NCBI GenBank assembly: GCA_019358975.1
Contig: JAHHIL010000028.1
Span: 1-61,871, forward strand
Length of the DNA stretch: 61,871 nucleotides
Reading direction: 5' to 3'
Origin: Trichocoleus desertorum ATA4-8-CV12
GTDB lineage: Bacteria > Cyanobacteriota > Cyanobacteriia > FACHB-46
Below are positions 16,657-25,104 of this stretch, piece after piece. Every line of letters starts with the position of its first letter. The stretch's first letter is position 1. The notes beneath the pieces were generated by a model. The model did no database searches. It saw only the letters and a program-made list of their open reading frames with translations, and was not told where the DNA came from. The translations under genes were made by a program, and so were the position numbers.

Positions 16657-16806
16657 TTGCTCAACTGCCAGTCCAGGAGGGATGAGAACGTACTCGCTAA
16701 GCAGTACGACTGTATGGATGGGGAAGCTTGGGACGCACGCTGGTTCGCCTATTTTGGCAACGGGGAAATTGATTGTAGTGCCAGCATTACCAAAGGAGAG
16801 AGCTAA
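16657..16806 (+). CDS. Possible short hypothetical protein or remnant
   Basis: A 50-codon frame from a TTG at 16657 encodes RRDENVLAKQYDCMDGEAWD followed by ARWFAYFGNGEIDCSAS. The composition looks protein-like (aromatic and acidic), but no clear start or ribosome site is present. It is convergent with repA. It may be the tail of a lost gene. Confidence 0.25.
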   Translation: MLNCQSRRDENVLAKQYDCMDGEAWDARWFAYFGNGEIDCSASITKGES

Positions 16807-16832
16807 TGAGTAATGTCCACTTCGCGGGAGGG

Positions 16833-19800
16833 TCAGTCTTTAACTTCCGATCCTCTAGAGTCAGTCCCATAGGCTTCTAAGCTCTCCCTCATATCACTTG
16901 AGACCGCTTCATTGAGCCAGGAATCTGACTCAGTTGTAGGCTCTCCGCCTGGATCACCCGCAGGAGATTCAATCTTAAACCGGACAGGTGATCCAACCTC
17001 TGGCTCTATCTCTAAACGCTGCTGAAGTTGCTGCCGTTTCTCCTGCCGACGTTGCAGAATCCCCCACACCTGCTGCCAATGAGCCAGATCCAGACTGTAC
17101 ACCCTGAGTTTCTCCCTCTCATAGCCGGGATGAGTTCGAGACCAATGCATGGTTAACTTAATACCTATTTGGGAGAGGAGCTGGTGAATGATCTGAGTGT
17201 CACTCATCGCGCTGGTAATGGTGTAGTGGAGTGCGACTTTGATTGGTGCTGTCAGTTCTCGGGCGCGATCGGCGTAGGGTTTCAAGTCGTACTTGCACCA
17301 CTGCCAACCAGAGCGCATCTTGGCAATGAGTTCATCCATGCCAATGTTTGAGCGCAGCCAACGCCGCAGTTCGGAGCCGGAAATATCCCAAGGGCAATAC
17401 CCCTGGTTCCAGGTCGCCTGCTTCTCCAATGCTTTAGCACTGCGATCGCTGGCCACGCCTGGAAACAGTTGCATCTCCAGGTTGAGCAGCTCTCCCCGCC
17501 GTCTGCCTTCTTTGTCCCACAACACATCTTCTAAGGTGAGGCAATCGAGGCAGTAGAACTCTTTGAAGTAAAACTTGGCGACTGCTAACGATTCTTCTCG
17601 CCCCAGTCCCTCCCTTTGCTCCAACATGAGAATTTCGCTGAACCTGAGGTCTTCTGCATTTAACATCGCCTCCGCATCTACCTCCTGCTGTTCTTGGCGA
17701 GCGATCGCCAGCAGCGCTTTCATCGCTGAGTTGTTTTCCCGATCTTCGATGCTCACTTGATTACCTTCAAATCGCAGTCGTACTAGTAGGGCATCCCTCA
17801 AGTGATACATGGCGAAGTTCTGTTCAGCAGCAATCCGGCAAAACAGGTTGAGATGGGGATCACTCTGCCAGTCGTAGTGAGTGACTTCCCCGGTGACATC
17901 TTCTTTCAAGCTGGAACGAATCAGTTGAATGGTGGCCGTAGTGCGTTGCTGGAGATGGTCTTTGAGCTCCAGGATATTGGGGGAACGACTCACCTTCGAG
18001 AAGTTGCTACCTCGCTGGGCACACCAGACGAGGCGCTCAACCGGTTCTCGAACTCGACCCAGGGCCTGGGCCATATCTGCGTCGGTGCTGGAGGTTCCGG
18101 TAAAAATGCCGTAGACCTTGGAGATGATGCTTTGAGCTTCAATGCTGACTCCCGTCGCCACCGAGGGAGAACAAATAATCAGGTCATATTCACCTCGTTG
18201 CAGCACCACGTCTGGAGTTTGAATAAATTCGCGTTCGCAATCCCCGCCGCTGGTTTCGGAGTTGACGAGCAACAAGCGCTGGTGGGGAGCCTCTTGGCCA
18301 ATCAGGCGGGCGATCGCCTTACTGGTTCCCTTACTATCAGTGGCGACGAAGAGAACTTTGCCGCGTGCCAAGGATTGCATCTCTGCTAGCAGTTTTCCAG
18401 TAATGGCGCTGCGATCGGGGGAGCGAATAAAGCGCACGGGGTAGCCTGCGGACTGGTAGGCGTTGCGGATTAAGAAAATGGGGGTGTCATCGCCTCGCAA
18501 CTCTTTCAGGTAATGCAGAGTCGCGTTGTCAAGATCGGCGTCAGCCACAATGACGCGACGAGCTACTCGAATCAGTTCGCGTAACCGTGATAGCAGCACC
18601 GGACGTTTGCCATCCTTGGCACAGGTCGAACTCGTCAGCAGGTGGCGGATGACCTGCACCACTTCATCGAGGATGAGATCACATTCGCTGAACTTGTTGG
18701 GATCAATGCTGAGTAAGGAGTCCACACACAGTCCGACTCGCAGGGTGTAACCGGCTCCATTGATAAACTCTCCCTTGACCTTATCGAGATCCCCTTTGTA
18801 GTCCAGTCCCAAGCGAGCGGACAGGTTGCGCATCAGTGCGATGCGGTGCCCTCCCGCGATCGCTTTTTCAGAATCTTGGAGTAGTGCCTGAATTTGTTTG
18901 GTTTTCCCAGTGCCTTTGGCACTCGCGATCGCCACAATGCCGCTGTCAGGAAGATGGTTGAGGACGAGAGTGGACAGGTCAGCGGTGGTGACTTTAACTG
19001 CGGCGGGATAGGTCAACCGATGCTCTAAGCGTTGCCAGATCAACCAGTGCTGCAAAGGCAGTGCCTGGTCGTAAGCACTCTGCCAAGCGGCAGCGCCACA
19101 GCGCACCATCAAATCATCGACCCCTTTGCCTTGAGCCGCTTTCCACGTTGCGACACTGACTAAGTTGCCTGCTTGACCTAGCAATCCTCCCAAGCGATAC
19201 AGGGCCACGGACACTCGTTGTTGGGTCGCTTCCTTTTCGTCCTGGTCAAACGCCAAAACGAAGCGGCGATCCGGGATAGCAAATCTTGCAGCATCGGGAA
19301 TCAACCGTCGAGTGCCATCGAGTAACCTTTGATAACCGCCGTTGACCCCGTAGAACGCCAAGGGCACGAAACCCTGACTCAGTAGCGAGAGCGCCTTTTT
19401 ACCCCCTTCAGTCGGCACCAGGGGAATTTCAGGGTGTGCCTCAACCCAATCCCAGAAGGAGCCAAACAGAGGAATTTCTACGCCATAGCGCCGACCGATT
19501 AACTGTCGAATTTCAGGTGGGACCGGGGGGAGATAGGCGCGGGAACCATTGCCGACAGGAGTTTCGTACTTCTGAATTTTACCTTTGCTATTGTGCCGGG
19601 GATGACTCAGTTTTGCCTGCCAGCAGGAACCATCTTCATTGATGAGTAGAACGGCATACAGATTGGTACGGGCCTGATACCCAAAGCGAGTCACATGCCA
19701 ATTCAACGCTTCGTGGATGGGATAGGTAACCTCACCACCCGGGAGCGATTCAGTATCGCCAACCAATCGGGTTGCAACTTGGTACAGGCAGGGCGCGATC

Positions 19801-19883
19801 GCGCTACCTTCTACAAATTCTTGTTGGATTTGCTGCGCAAACTCATCTCGGTGAGTTGAAGGAAGAGAGACTAGGAACGTCAT
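16833..19883 (-). CDS. Plasmid replication protein, CyRepA1 family (DUF3854 plus helicase-like ATPase)
   Basis: 1016 residues. The N-terminal third is a DUF3854/TOPRIM-like primase region: PLVPTEGGKKALSLLSQG at 155-171 (acidic Glu), LAFDQDEK at 210-217 and GKGVDDLM near 252-259. The middle is a P-loop ATPase with Walker A ASAKGTGKT at 320-328 and Walker B LILDEVVQ at 403-410. Helicase-like features follow: VADADLDNATL, LFVATDSKGTSKAIARLI, and MAQALGRVREPVERLVW as an arginine-finger-like motif VI. This layout is characteristic of cyanobacterial plasmid initiators that prime and unwind the origin. The upstream 1-kb region holds origin-like repeats. The C-terminal 40 residues are acidic and low in complexity. 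Confidence 0.88.
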   Translation of the reverse strand: MTFLVSLPSTHRDEFAQQIQQEFVEGSAIAPCLYQVATRLVGDTESLPGGEVTYPIHEALNWHVTRFGYQARTNLYAVLLINEDGSCWQAKLSHPRHNSKGKIQKYETPVGNGSRAYLPPVPPEIRQLIGRRYGVEIPLFGSFWDWVEAHPEIPLVPTEGGKKALSLLSQGFVPLAFYGVNGGYQRLLDGTRRLIPDAARFAIPDRRFVLAFDQDEKEATQQRVSVALYRLGGLLGQAGNLVSVATWKAAQGKGVDDLMVRCGAAAWQSAYDQALPLQHWLIWQRLEHRLTYPAAVKVTTADLSTLVLNHLPDSGIVAIASAKGTGKTKQIQALLQDSEKAIAGGHRIALMRNLSARLGLDYKGDLDKVKGEFINGAGYTLRVGLCVDSLLSIDPNKFSECDLILDEVVQVIRHLLTSSTCAKDGKRPVLLSRLRELIRVARRVIVADADLDNATLHYLKELRGDDTPIFLIRNAYQSAGYPVRFIRSPDRSAITGKLLAEMQSLARGKVLFVATDSKGTSKAIARLIGQEAPHQRLLLVNSETSGGDCEREFIQTPDVVLQRGEYDLIICSPSVATGVSIEAQSIISKVYGIFTGTSSTDADMAQALGRVREPVERLVWCAQRGSNFSKVSRSPNILELKDHLQQRTTATIQLIRSSLKEDVTGEVTHYDWQSDPHLNLFCRIAAEQNFAMYHLRDALLVRLRFEGNQVSIEDRENNSAMKALLAIARQEQQEVDAEAMLNAEDLRFSEILMLEQREGLGREESLAVAKFYFKEFYCLDCLTLEDVLWDKEGRRRGELLNLEMQLFPGVASDRSAKALEKQATWNQGYCPWDISGSELRRWLRSNIGMDELIAKMRSGWQWCKYDLKPYADRARELTAPIKVALHYTITSAMSDTQIIHQLLSQIGIKLTMHWSRTHPGYEREKLRVYSLDLAHWQQVWGILQRRQEKRQQLQQRLEIEPEVGSPVRFKIESPAGDPGGEPTTESDSWLNEAVSSDMRESLEAYGTDSRGSEVKD

Positions 19884-20218
19884 ACAGCCCCTCCCTCTTT
19901 CGTTAGTCTGATTCCCGCTGGAATAGCAACCCTTAGCTGTAGAAATTGAAAAGATTTTTTACCTTGCTTATAGAGTTGAAACATGGCTTATCGCCCCTCG
20001 CTGTAAGGATTCGCGCGAAAAATGCCATGCAGCAGCAAGAGTGTCTCGTAACAGGCTTGCTACCAGTACGAAACTCCTCATAAAATAGCAATAATAAAAC
20101 TTATGCCTTTAACGGCATGACATTGCTATAGCTACATAGCTAATCCACAAGCACACCTTTTCTATGCCTGTGAGATTAATGTGTCTTTGCAATCGCTTAA
20201 TCGATAAAAGTCTTAGAG

Positions 20219-20256
20219 GCCTTGTCCAACTGCGAATTGGATGAGGCTTTTTCTTT
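20219..20256 (+). terminator. Strong rho-independent terminator with no upstream plus-strand gene
   Basis: GCCTTGTCCAA pairs with TTGGATGAGGC (two G-U pairs, 7-nt loop), followed by TTTTTCTTT. No plus-strand gene precedes it, so it probably ends a small RNA running opposite to the repA leader. Confidence 0.65.
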
Positions 20257-20651
20257 GTGGTTATCCTTCCTCCTAGCACTAACTGGCTTTTCATTTTTCA
20301 GAGAGCTACTTTAGGACGCACCCGCAGCGCTTGGTAGAAGGTCTTTCCATTCCAGAAGCTAAATCACGCTAGAAATCTAGCTTAAAAATGGTTACGAACC
20401 TGGTACACCCGTCCTATCGGTAGATGAACGATAACAACACAATGGAAACCATTATCAGGAAATCTCACGGAATAGTCTTCCCTCCATTAGCTCAGAATGG
20501 TTATGAACTCGTGCCATTCTACAAGGCAGATCTAAATGCTCACTTTGTTTACGCCCCGTTAAGATCATTTAAATAATTAGGCTTGTTTACTTTTTCCAAG
20601 AGCGTTACTGTCAAAGGCTTTTCAGAATTTCAAAAAAAATTTTATCCCCTG

Positions 20652-20770
20652 GGGTCGGGCAAATTATCCCTGAGGGTCGGGCAAATTATCCCTGAGGGTC
20701 GGGCAAGTTGCCCTTAAGTTTGGGTTTGTTTCACCTTAGAGTTTATCTATTTGCCCCCTAGGGTCGGGCA
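20652..20770 (+). repeat. 22-bp direct repeats, candidate origin iterons
   Basis: GGGTCGGGCAAATTATCCCT-GA starts at 20652 and again at 20674. A third degenerate unit begins at 20696, and a fourth GGGTCGGGCAA occurs at 20761. The 22-bp period equals two helical turns. They lie between repA and the XRE protein gene in a 1-kb stretch without genes. Confidence 0.65.
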
Positions 20771-20773
20771 ACA

Positions 20774-20905
20774 GTTTACAGGCTGAAAACCTCACAATGT
20801 AAGTGTTTCAAGATTTTAGGCACTGCGTAAGTAAACAAAAAATGGTATTTTGTTTACTGTTTACTCATTCCTGTTTACTTGTTTACTTTGTTTACAAGCG
20901 TAAAC
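20774..20905. repeat. Cluster of GTTTAC boxes, candidate operator or origin sites
   Basis: GTTTAC (or GTAAAC) occurs at 20774, 20831, 20852, 20859, 20873, 20881, 20890 and 20900, with another at 20585. The cluster ends just before the stop codon of the XRE-domain gene and lies in the leader of repA. It may bind that protein's HTH domain. Confidence 0.55.
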
Positions 20906-20907
20906 TC

Positions 20908-22881
20908 TTAAGCGTTGAGGTTCAAAATAGCTCTCAATTGAGCCGCATCTTCAGGTTTGATACTTCGTTTGTCCCGCTCAATCAAGCTAATCCACATTTT
21001 GGTTTTACCGAGCTTCTTGCCCAGTTCTTCCTGGCTCCAGCCCTGACTTTCCCTAGCTCTCTTAATCTGCTCTCCGTTTAGGACTGAGCTAACTGGGATA
21101 GGCTTGGAGGTAGCGGGCTGATGGGTTGCGCTGATTGTTCGCCTCTTCCGTCGCAGCTTGGCAATGCCATCCGCAATTTCCCTCGGAGGGTGGATGTATA
21201 GACGGCTATTTCGAAGTAATTCCCAAAACCCCTTAGGGCGTTTCTTTTCACCTCGCCCCCCTGCTTTCCAATCGGGTTGAATTTCGGCTGGGTAGGTGAT
21301 CGGGTCGAATTCGATAGTTAACCCTGCTTCATGCAACACCAATAAATCCCGATCCCAGGTATTGGCTAGTTCACTCCGTAAGTCTCGGTTGCGTTGTGCG
21401 GCAATCACTTTTTCACTCCCGTAGGCAACTTCCATCAGGGTAGAAGTCAGCATTACCTGATTCGTGCTAACACGCATCCTGAATGAAAGCCATGCCAGCA
21501 TCCGGGCAGCACCTTCACTGTGTTGCCAGACGCGAGTGATGGTTTGCAGAAGGGTTTTTGAGAGAACTCCATACTGGTAAAAGGCATTGCCTTCTTCTGA
21601 GCCCCGCTTGTTGAGGAAGTACTTGGCCCACATCCCTGCCCGACAGCGAATCGTCAGCCCGGTACACTTGATGTCTCCTAAGAGATTTCGTTGGCCGTGA
21701 TAGCCGATTGCCACCTCCCACAGGCGGCTTTTTTCCACATAAAAGCTTTCAATATTGCCTTGTTGAGGCCAGTGTAGGAAGGTGAGGATCTGAGCTGGTT
21801 GCTCAGAAATGCGCTCGATTAGCTTGAGCCGCTGCTCTTTGGTTAGGTCTTTCCGTTTATCTAGCCCTAGATAGGATGAGATTTGAGCATCATCCACCAC
21901 AAACTCTTCTTCCCACGGGCGATCGAGAGTAGTAACGTGAGCAGCGTAGATCAGGTGCATGCAAGCCGCCCGGATATCGAAAGTCTCAATTACCGCCAAG
22001 GCAGCTTCCCCTGCCAGAGCTTCTGGATATTGCTCTTCTGGGCTATCGGTGACCCAGAAGATCAGTCGCCCTCTCCCATCTTTGAGGGTACTAGTATAGG
22101 TTAGCTTGCCATCCTCATCCAGTTGCCACTGGAGGTCGCTGCGCTGCGTCAGGATATTAACACTCTCCCAGAGCAATTTGCACGTCGCAAAATTGCTACT
22201 GATTCCATTGGCAAACAGATCAGGACTCGTCGCTGGAGCATTTGGAACTGCTTTTTGTTGCCCTAAGCCCGATAGCCACTCCAGCTCCTGAAGGCTCTTA
22301 CTGGGTAAATCATATTTATTGAGAATGAGTTGAACTGCCTGGTCAATATAAACTTGCAGAACCGAAGAAAAGTTGGACTTTAGTGAATCAGAGGCTTCAT
22401 CAAAAATGTAGCGGTAGAGCGTCTCTAAGCGAGCTGGAGCATCCATCTGCTCCAACACGACCTGCCCCAGATCTTTTTCCATCTCAGCGAATGCCATCTT
22501 GGTCAGGTTAAACCACATATAGGAAGCCGAAGACTCCCAGAAGTTTAAAGCCTTAAAGAGATGTTCTACTTGCTCTTCAGCAGCGATAGACTTGCGAGTG
22601 GTTTTGCTGGTCCGCTCAAGCGAGACAGTATGTTTTCCGTTCTTACCCTTCTTAATATCAAGATAGGGCGATTGGAGCTTGCGGAGCTCAACTTCTCCTG
22701 AATTGAGGGCAAGTTCGACCCGTTGACGGTAGACCTCAATGATTTGTTGAGAAATTTGAATGGCGACCAGTTTCAGGATCGGCGATCGCGAAAGTTCCTC
22801 CTTGAACTTTGCCTCCCACTCATCTGGGATAGAAGCAAGGAGCGTCTGTCTGTCGATCGCAAGTGGGTTATTGAGGGACAT
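20908..22881 (-). CDS. Large plasmid protein with C-terminal XRE helix-turn-helix
   Basis: 657 residues from the ATG at 22881 (MSLNNPLAIDRQTLL); a TTG at 22926 would add 15. The last 55 residues are an XRE/Cro-type HTH: IKRARESQGWSQEELGKKLG, KTKMWISLIERDKRS. The body is mainly helical. The middle (ISSYLGLDKRKDLTKEQRLKLIERI, then WPQQGNIESFYVEKSRLWEV) has the look of a winged-helix replication or partition protein, but I recognise no named domain. It is adjacent to the origin-like repeats and upstream of repA on the same strand, so copy control or initiation is the likely role. That is inference from position. Confidence 0.65.
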   Translation of the reverse strand: MSLNNPLAIDRQTLLASIPDEWEAKFKEELSRSPILKLVAIQISQQIIEVYRQRVELALNSGEVELRKLQSPYLDIKKGKNGKHTVSLERTSKTTRKSIAAEEQVEHLFKALNFWESSASYMWFNLTKMAFAEMEKDLGQVVLEQMDAPARLETLYRYIFDEASDSLKSNFSSVLQVYIDQAVQLILNKYDLPSKSLQELEWLSGLGQQKAVPNAPATSPDLFANGISSNFATCKLLWESVNILTQRSDLQWQLDEDGKLTYTSTLKDGRGRLIFWVTDSPEEQYPEALAGEAALAVIETFDIRAACMHLIYAAHVTTLDRPWEEEFVVDDAQISSYLGLDKRKDLTKEQRLKLIERISEQPAQILTFLHWPQQGNIESFYVEKSRLWEVAIGYHGQRNLLGDIKCTGLTIRCRAGMWAKYFLNKRGSEEGNAFYQYGVLSKTLLQTITRVWQHSEGAARMLAWLSFRMRVSTNQVMLTSTLMEVAYGSEKVIAAQRNRDLRSELANTWDRDLLVLHEAGLTIEFDPITYPAEIQPDWKAGGRGEKKRPKGFWELLRNSRLYIHPPREIADGIAKLRRKRRTISATHQPATSKPIPVSSVLNGEQIKRARESQGWSQEELGKKLGKTKMWISLIERDKRSIKPEDAAQLRAILNLNA

Positions 22882-23151
22882 GACCTTAAACGCTTGCCGT
22901 GTCTGTGATTTTACAGCAATCCTCAAGAAAGCTCGTGCCTTAATAGTGAATCGAGTTTAGCCTTGCTGTCGGGGTTAGTGTTGCCCTCAAAGGGATTGCA
23001 ATTGTCCAAGACCACTTGAACAATTATTTTTTCTAACGAAATCCTAATTATCTAGTTCTGTAGAGCCTGAGATGGACTCTACAGACAAGGCGTTTAGCTC
23101 CGTCTCAAGTTGCTGAATGCTGGGAAACTCCCTTGGAGTTGCAATGCTAAC

Positions 23152-23919
23152 TCACTCAGCATCACCTACCCGTGGCAGTGATGGAGCTTGTTGAATCGTC
23201 TCTTTGAGTGCTTGAAAATCTGCTCCAGATATCAGCTTTACTCCTGCGGAACTCAAAGTTAGAAAAGAAGGAGTACCCTCGATTTTAAGGTGATTGGCCA
23301 GTTGCATATCCTGAGCGATCGCCTGGGTTGCAGCATCGCTATGGCGATCGCGGTTGAACTGGTCGAGGTTGAGTTTGAACCGAGTGGCGATCGCTAGGTA
23401 GAGGGGTTCGTCCAAGTTTGGTTGTCGCTCGAACAGCGCATCATGAAAGGGCCAGAATTGTCCTTGCTGTCCGGCAGCCCAAACAGCTTTGGCGGCGGGT
23501 AGGGATTCGGGATGAATGTCCGTTAGCGGAAAGTGCTTGTAAATTAGAGCCACCTCCGGATGTTGAGCCAGGAATTGCTTCAGCGATCGATGAGCCTGGA
23601 TGCAAAAAGGACACTCAAAGTCGGCAAACTCGATCAAGGTGACTTTAGCCTGGTGAATATCACCGAGAGATGGGGAGGTGCGAATGATGTACTCAAGCTG
23701 CGGTCGAACCTGAGCGATCGCTGCGGTCTGTCCCTGTTTTTGCTGCTCTTGTTTTTGCTGCTGGTAATCGGCCAGAGATTTGAGAATGACCTCCGGATGC
23801 TGCTCAATAATTTCCAGAACCGCTTGTTCCAGGCTCGGGTCAAGTGCTTCAGCAGGAGGCATCCCGACCATCCAGAGGCAGCAGCAAAACAGAACGACAA
23901 AGTATTGCCAGATTTTCAT
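23152..23919 (-). CDS. DsbA/ScsC-like periplasmic thiol-disulfide oxidoreductase
   Basis: 255 residues. Signal peptide MKIWQYFVVLFCCCLWMVG with a likely cut after ...PPAEA. The N-terminal helical region (EQAVLEIIEQHPEVILKSLA) resembles the trimerisation stalk of ScsC/Com1-type proteins. The thioredoxin fold then begins with VTLIEFADFECPFC, active site C103-P-F-C106, and the cis-Pro loop is EGTPSFL. It probably forms or isomerises disulfides in exported transfer proteins; many conjugative plasmids carry their own Dsb-like enzyme. Its ATG overlaps the stop of the upstream gene (ATGA), so it is translationally coupled. Confidence 0.85.
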   Translation of the reverse strand: MKIWQYFVVLFCCCLWMVGMPPAEALDPSLEQAVLEIIEQHPEVILKSLADYQQQKQEQQKQGQTAAIAQVRPQLEYIIRTSPSLGDIHQAKVTLIEFADFECPFCIQAHRSLKQFLAQHPEVALIYKHFPLTDIHPESLPAAKAVWAAGQQGQFWPFHDALFERQPNLDEPLYLAIATRFKLNLDQFNRDRHSDAATQAIAQDMQLANHLKIEGTPSFLTLSSAGVKLISGADFQALKETIQQAPSLPRVGDAE

Positions 23920-24521
23920 GGGTCACCTGCCTCAATTGCAGAATTTGCCATCTTCACGAGGGCAGCGTGATCGCCCACCTTGATGCCCATTGAGTAGCGG
24001 TAGCTATACTCATCCCAAACGACTTTGGCATCACTACAATTGGCTCCGCAAGTCCAGGGGATAAACCAGCCCTCAATATCATTAGCCAACTTCACTTTTT
24101 GCATCGGTTCTTGGGACTTCACGCCTGGATAGCGGCGCACCCAAGCATACTCAGACTCAATCGATTGAGCAGGCTTCAGATGACCTGTCACCGTACCAAA
24201 GCGACAGGCATTGCCACCAGAGCAGGTGGGGGAATAGCCTAAGACGACTTCATACCCCCGATTGGAAGGTTGTTCTGGCAATACAGCTTGAATGGGGGGT
24301 GGTTCATAGTTGGCTTCTATCTGCAAGTTCTGAGGCAGATAGGTGGGCAGGCGCAGAGGAATCTGAGTGCGCTTCAAGGTGGGATGTACCGGAGCGAAGA
24401 GGGTCGAGGCATTTGAGATCGAGGGAGGAATTTGCTGTGTGAACGCTTGCAAGGCCAATCCACCCCCTAAACTGAATCCCAGCAAGATGGCGAGTAGTCC
24501 TAACTTAAATCTTAATCTCAT
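23916..24521 (-). CDS. Exported hypothetical protein with paired cysteines
   Basis: About 201 residues from the ATG at 24521 (MRLRFKLGLLAILLGFSLGGGLAL, a signal anchor). An ATG at 24545 is also possible. The exported part has four cysteines in two pairs, SPTCSGGNACRFG and WTCGANCSD, well suited to disulfide formation by the DsbA-like protein encoded next. The repeated EYAWVRRYPGVK and WDEYSYRYSMGIKVGDHAALVKMAN segments suggest an alpha/beta sensor-like domain. Unknown family. It lies in the operon between the 173-residue exported protein and dsbA. Confidence 0.65.
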   Translation of the reverse strand: MRLRFKLGLLAILLGFSLGGGLALQAFTQQIPPSISNASTLFAPVHPTLKRTQIPLRLPTYLPQNLQIEANYEPPPIQAVLPEQPSNRGYEVVLGYSPTCSGGNACRFGTVTGHLKPAQSIESEYAWVRRYPGVKSQEPMQKVKLANDIEGWFIPWTCGANCSDAKVVWDEYSYRYSMGIKVGDHAALVKMANSAIEAGDP

Positions 24522-24559
24522 GGTTGTTGACCCCAACTCTGACATGAAACCTGTGACAC

Positions 24560-25081
24560 TTATTGGCTCACCTGTGTATTTGCAGGTAGCTTGAACCCGA
24601 GTTGCCTGAGTGCCCAAAGGTCTTCTGGGTAGAAAAGGCCCTGAGCCGCGATGACGCGATTGACATTCGCTTGTACTTTGGCCCGACCCCAGCGCCGTAT
24701 TTCGTTTTGATAACGACCGAGTGCCAGTTGATTGGCCACATTTCGCTCAACAATTTGGGTTAAGGAGACAGCATCACCCGGTGCGTTGTAAAACTCTTCC
24801 CGGCACTGTGAGCCTACGACTGAAATGACGAGATCAGTTCCGCCTGCTTCATCTGGATGAAAGGTGTAAAGCAGGAAGTAAGTGTTTTCCTTTGACGAGG
24901 CTTGAGCGATTAATTCTGTGCGGACAATGGGTGGCCGAACTCGACTAGGAATACAAGGTTTTACGAACTCTGGAATTGAGGCTGGTTGAGCTTGTCCGAT
25001 GTGCCCACTTCCAATGACCATGAGCGTCGTGAGACAGGTCATTAATCCAAATACAATTGTTTGCTTCAAAGCTTTTTTCAT
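24560..25081 (-). CDS. Exported hypothetical protein
   Basis: 173 residues with a clear signal peptide (MKKALKQTIVFGLMTCLTTLMV, cut near GQAQ). The mature part has two cysteines (KPCIPSRVRP and SQCREEF) that could pair, a central strand region (TYFLLYTFHPDEAGGTDLVISVVG), and a basic helix (QLALGRYQNEIRRWGRAKVQ). No family recognised. It follows the wall-hydrolase gene by 23 bp on the same strand and probably acts in the periplasm with it. Confidence 0.65.
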   Translation of the reverse strand: MKKALKQTIVFGLMTCLTTLMVIGSGHIGQAQPASIPEFVKPCIPSRVRPPIVRTELIAQASSKENTYFLLYTFHPDEAGGTDLVISVVGSQCREEFYNAPGDAVSLTQIVERNVANQLALGRYQNEIRRWGRAKVQANVNRVIAAQGLFYPEDLWALRQLGFKLPANTQVSQ

Positions 25082-25104
25082 GATGCTGCCTTTGATTCTA
25101 GTGA

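Noticed and set aside
16544-16813. 89-residue Ser/Thr-rich plus-strand frame
   Set aside because: Starts inside a dispersed repeat and has low-complexity composition; the alternative frame at 16657-16806 is more protein-like but also weak.
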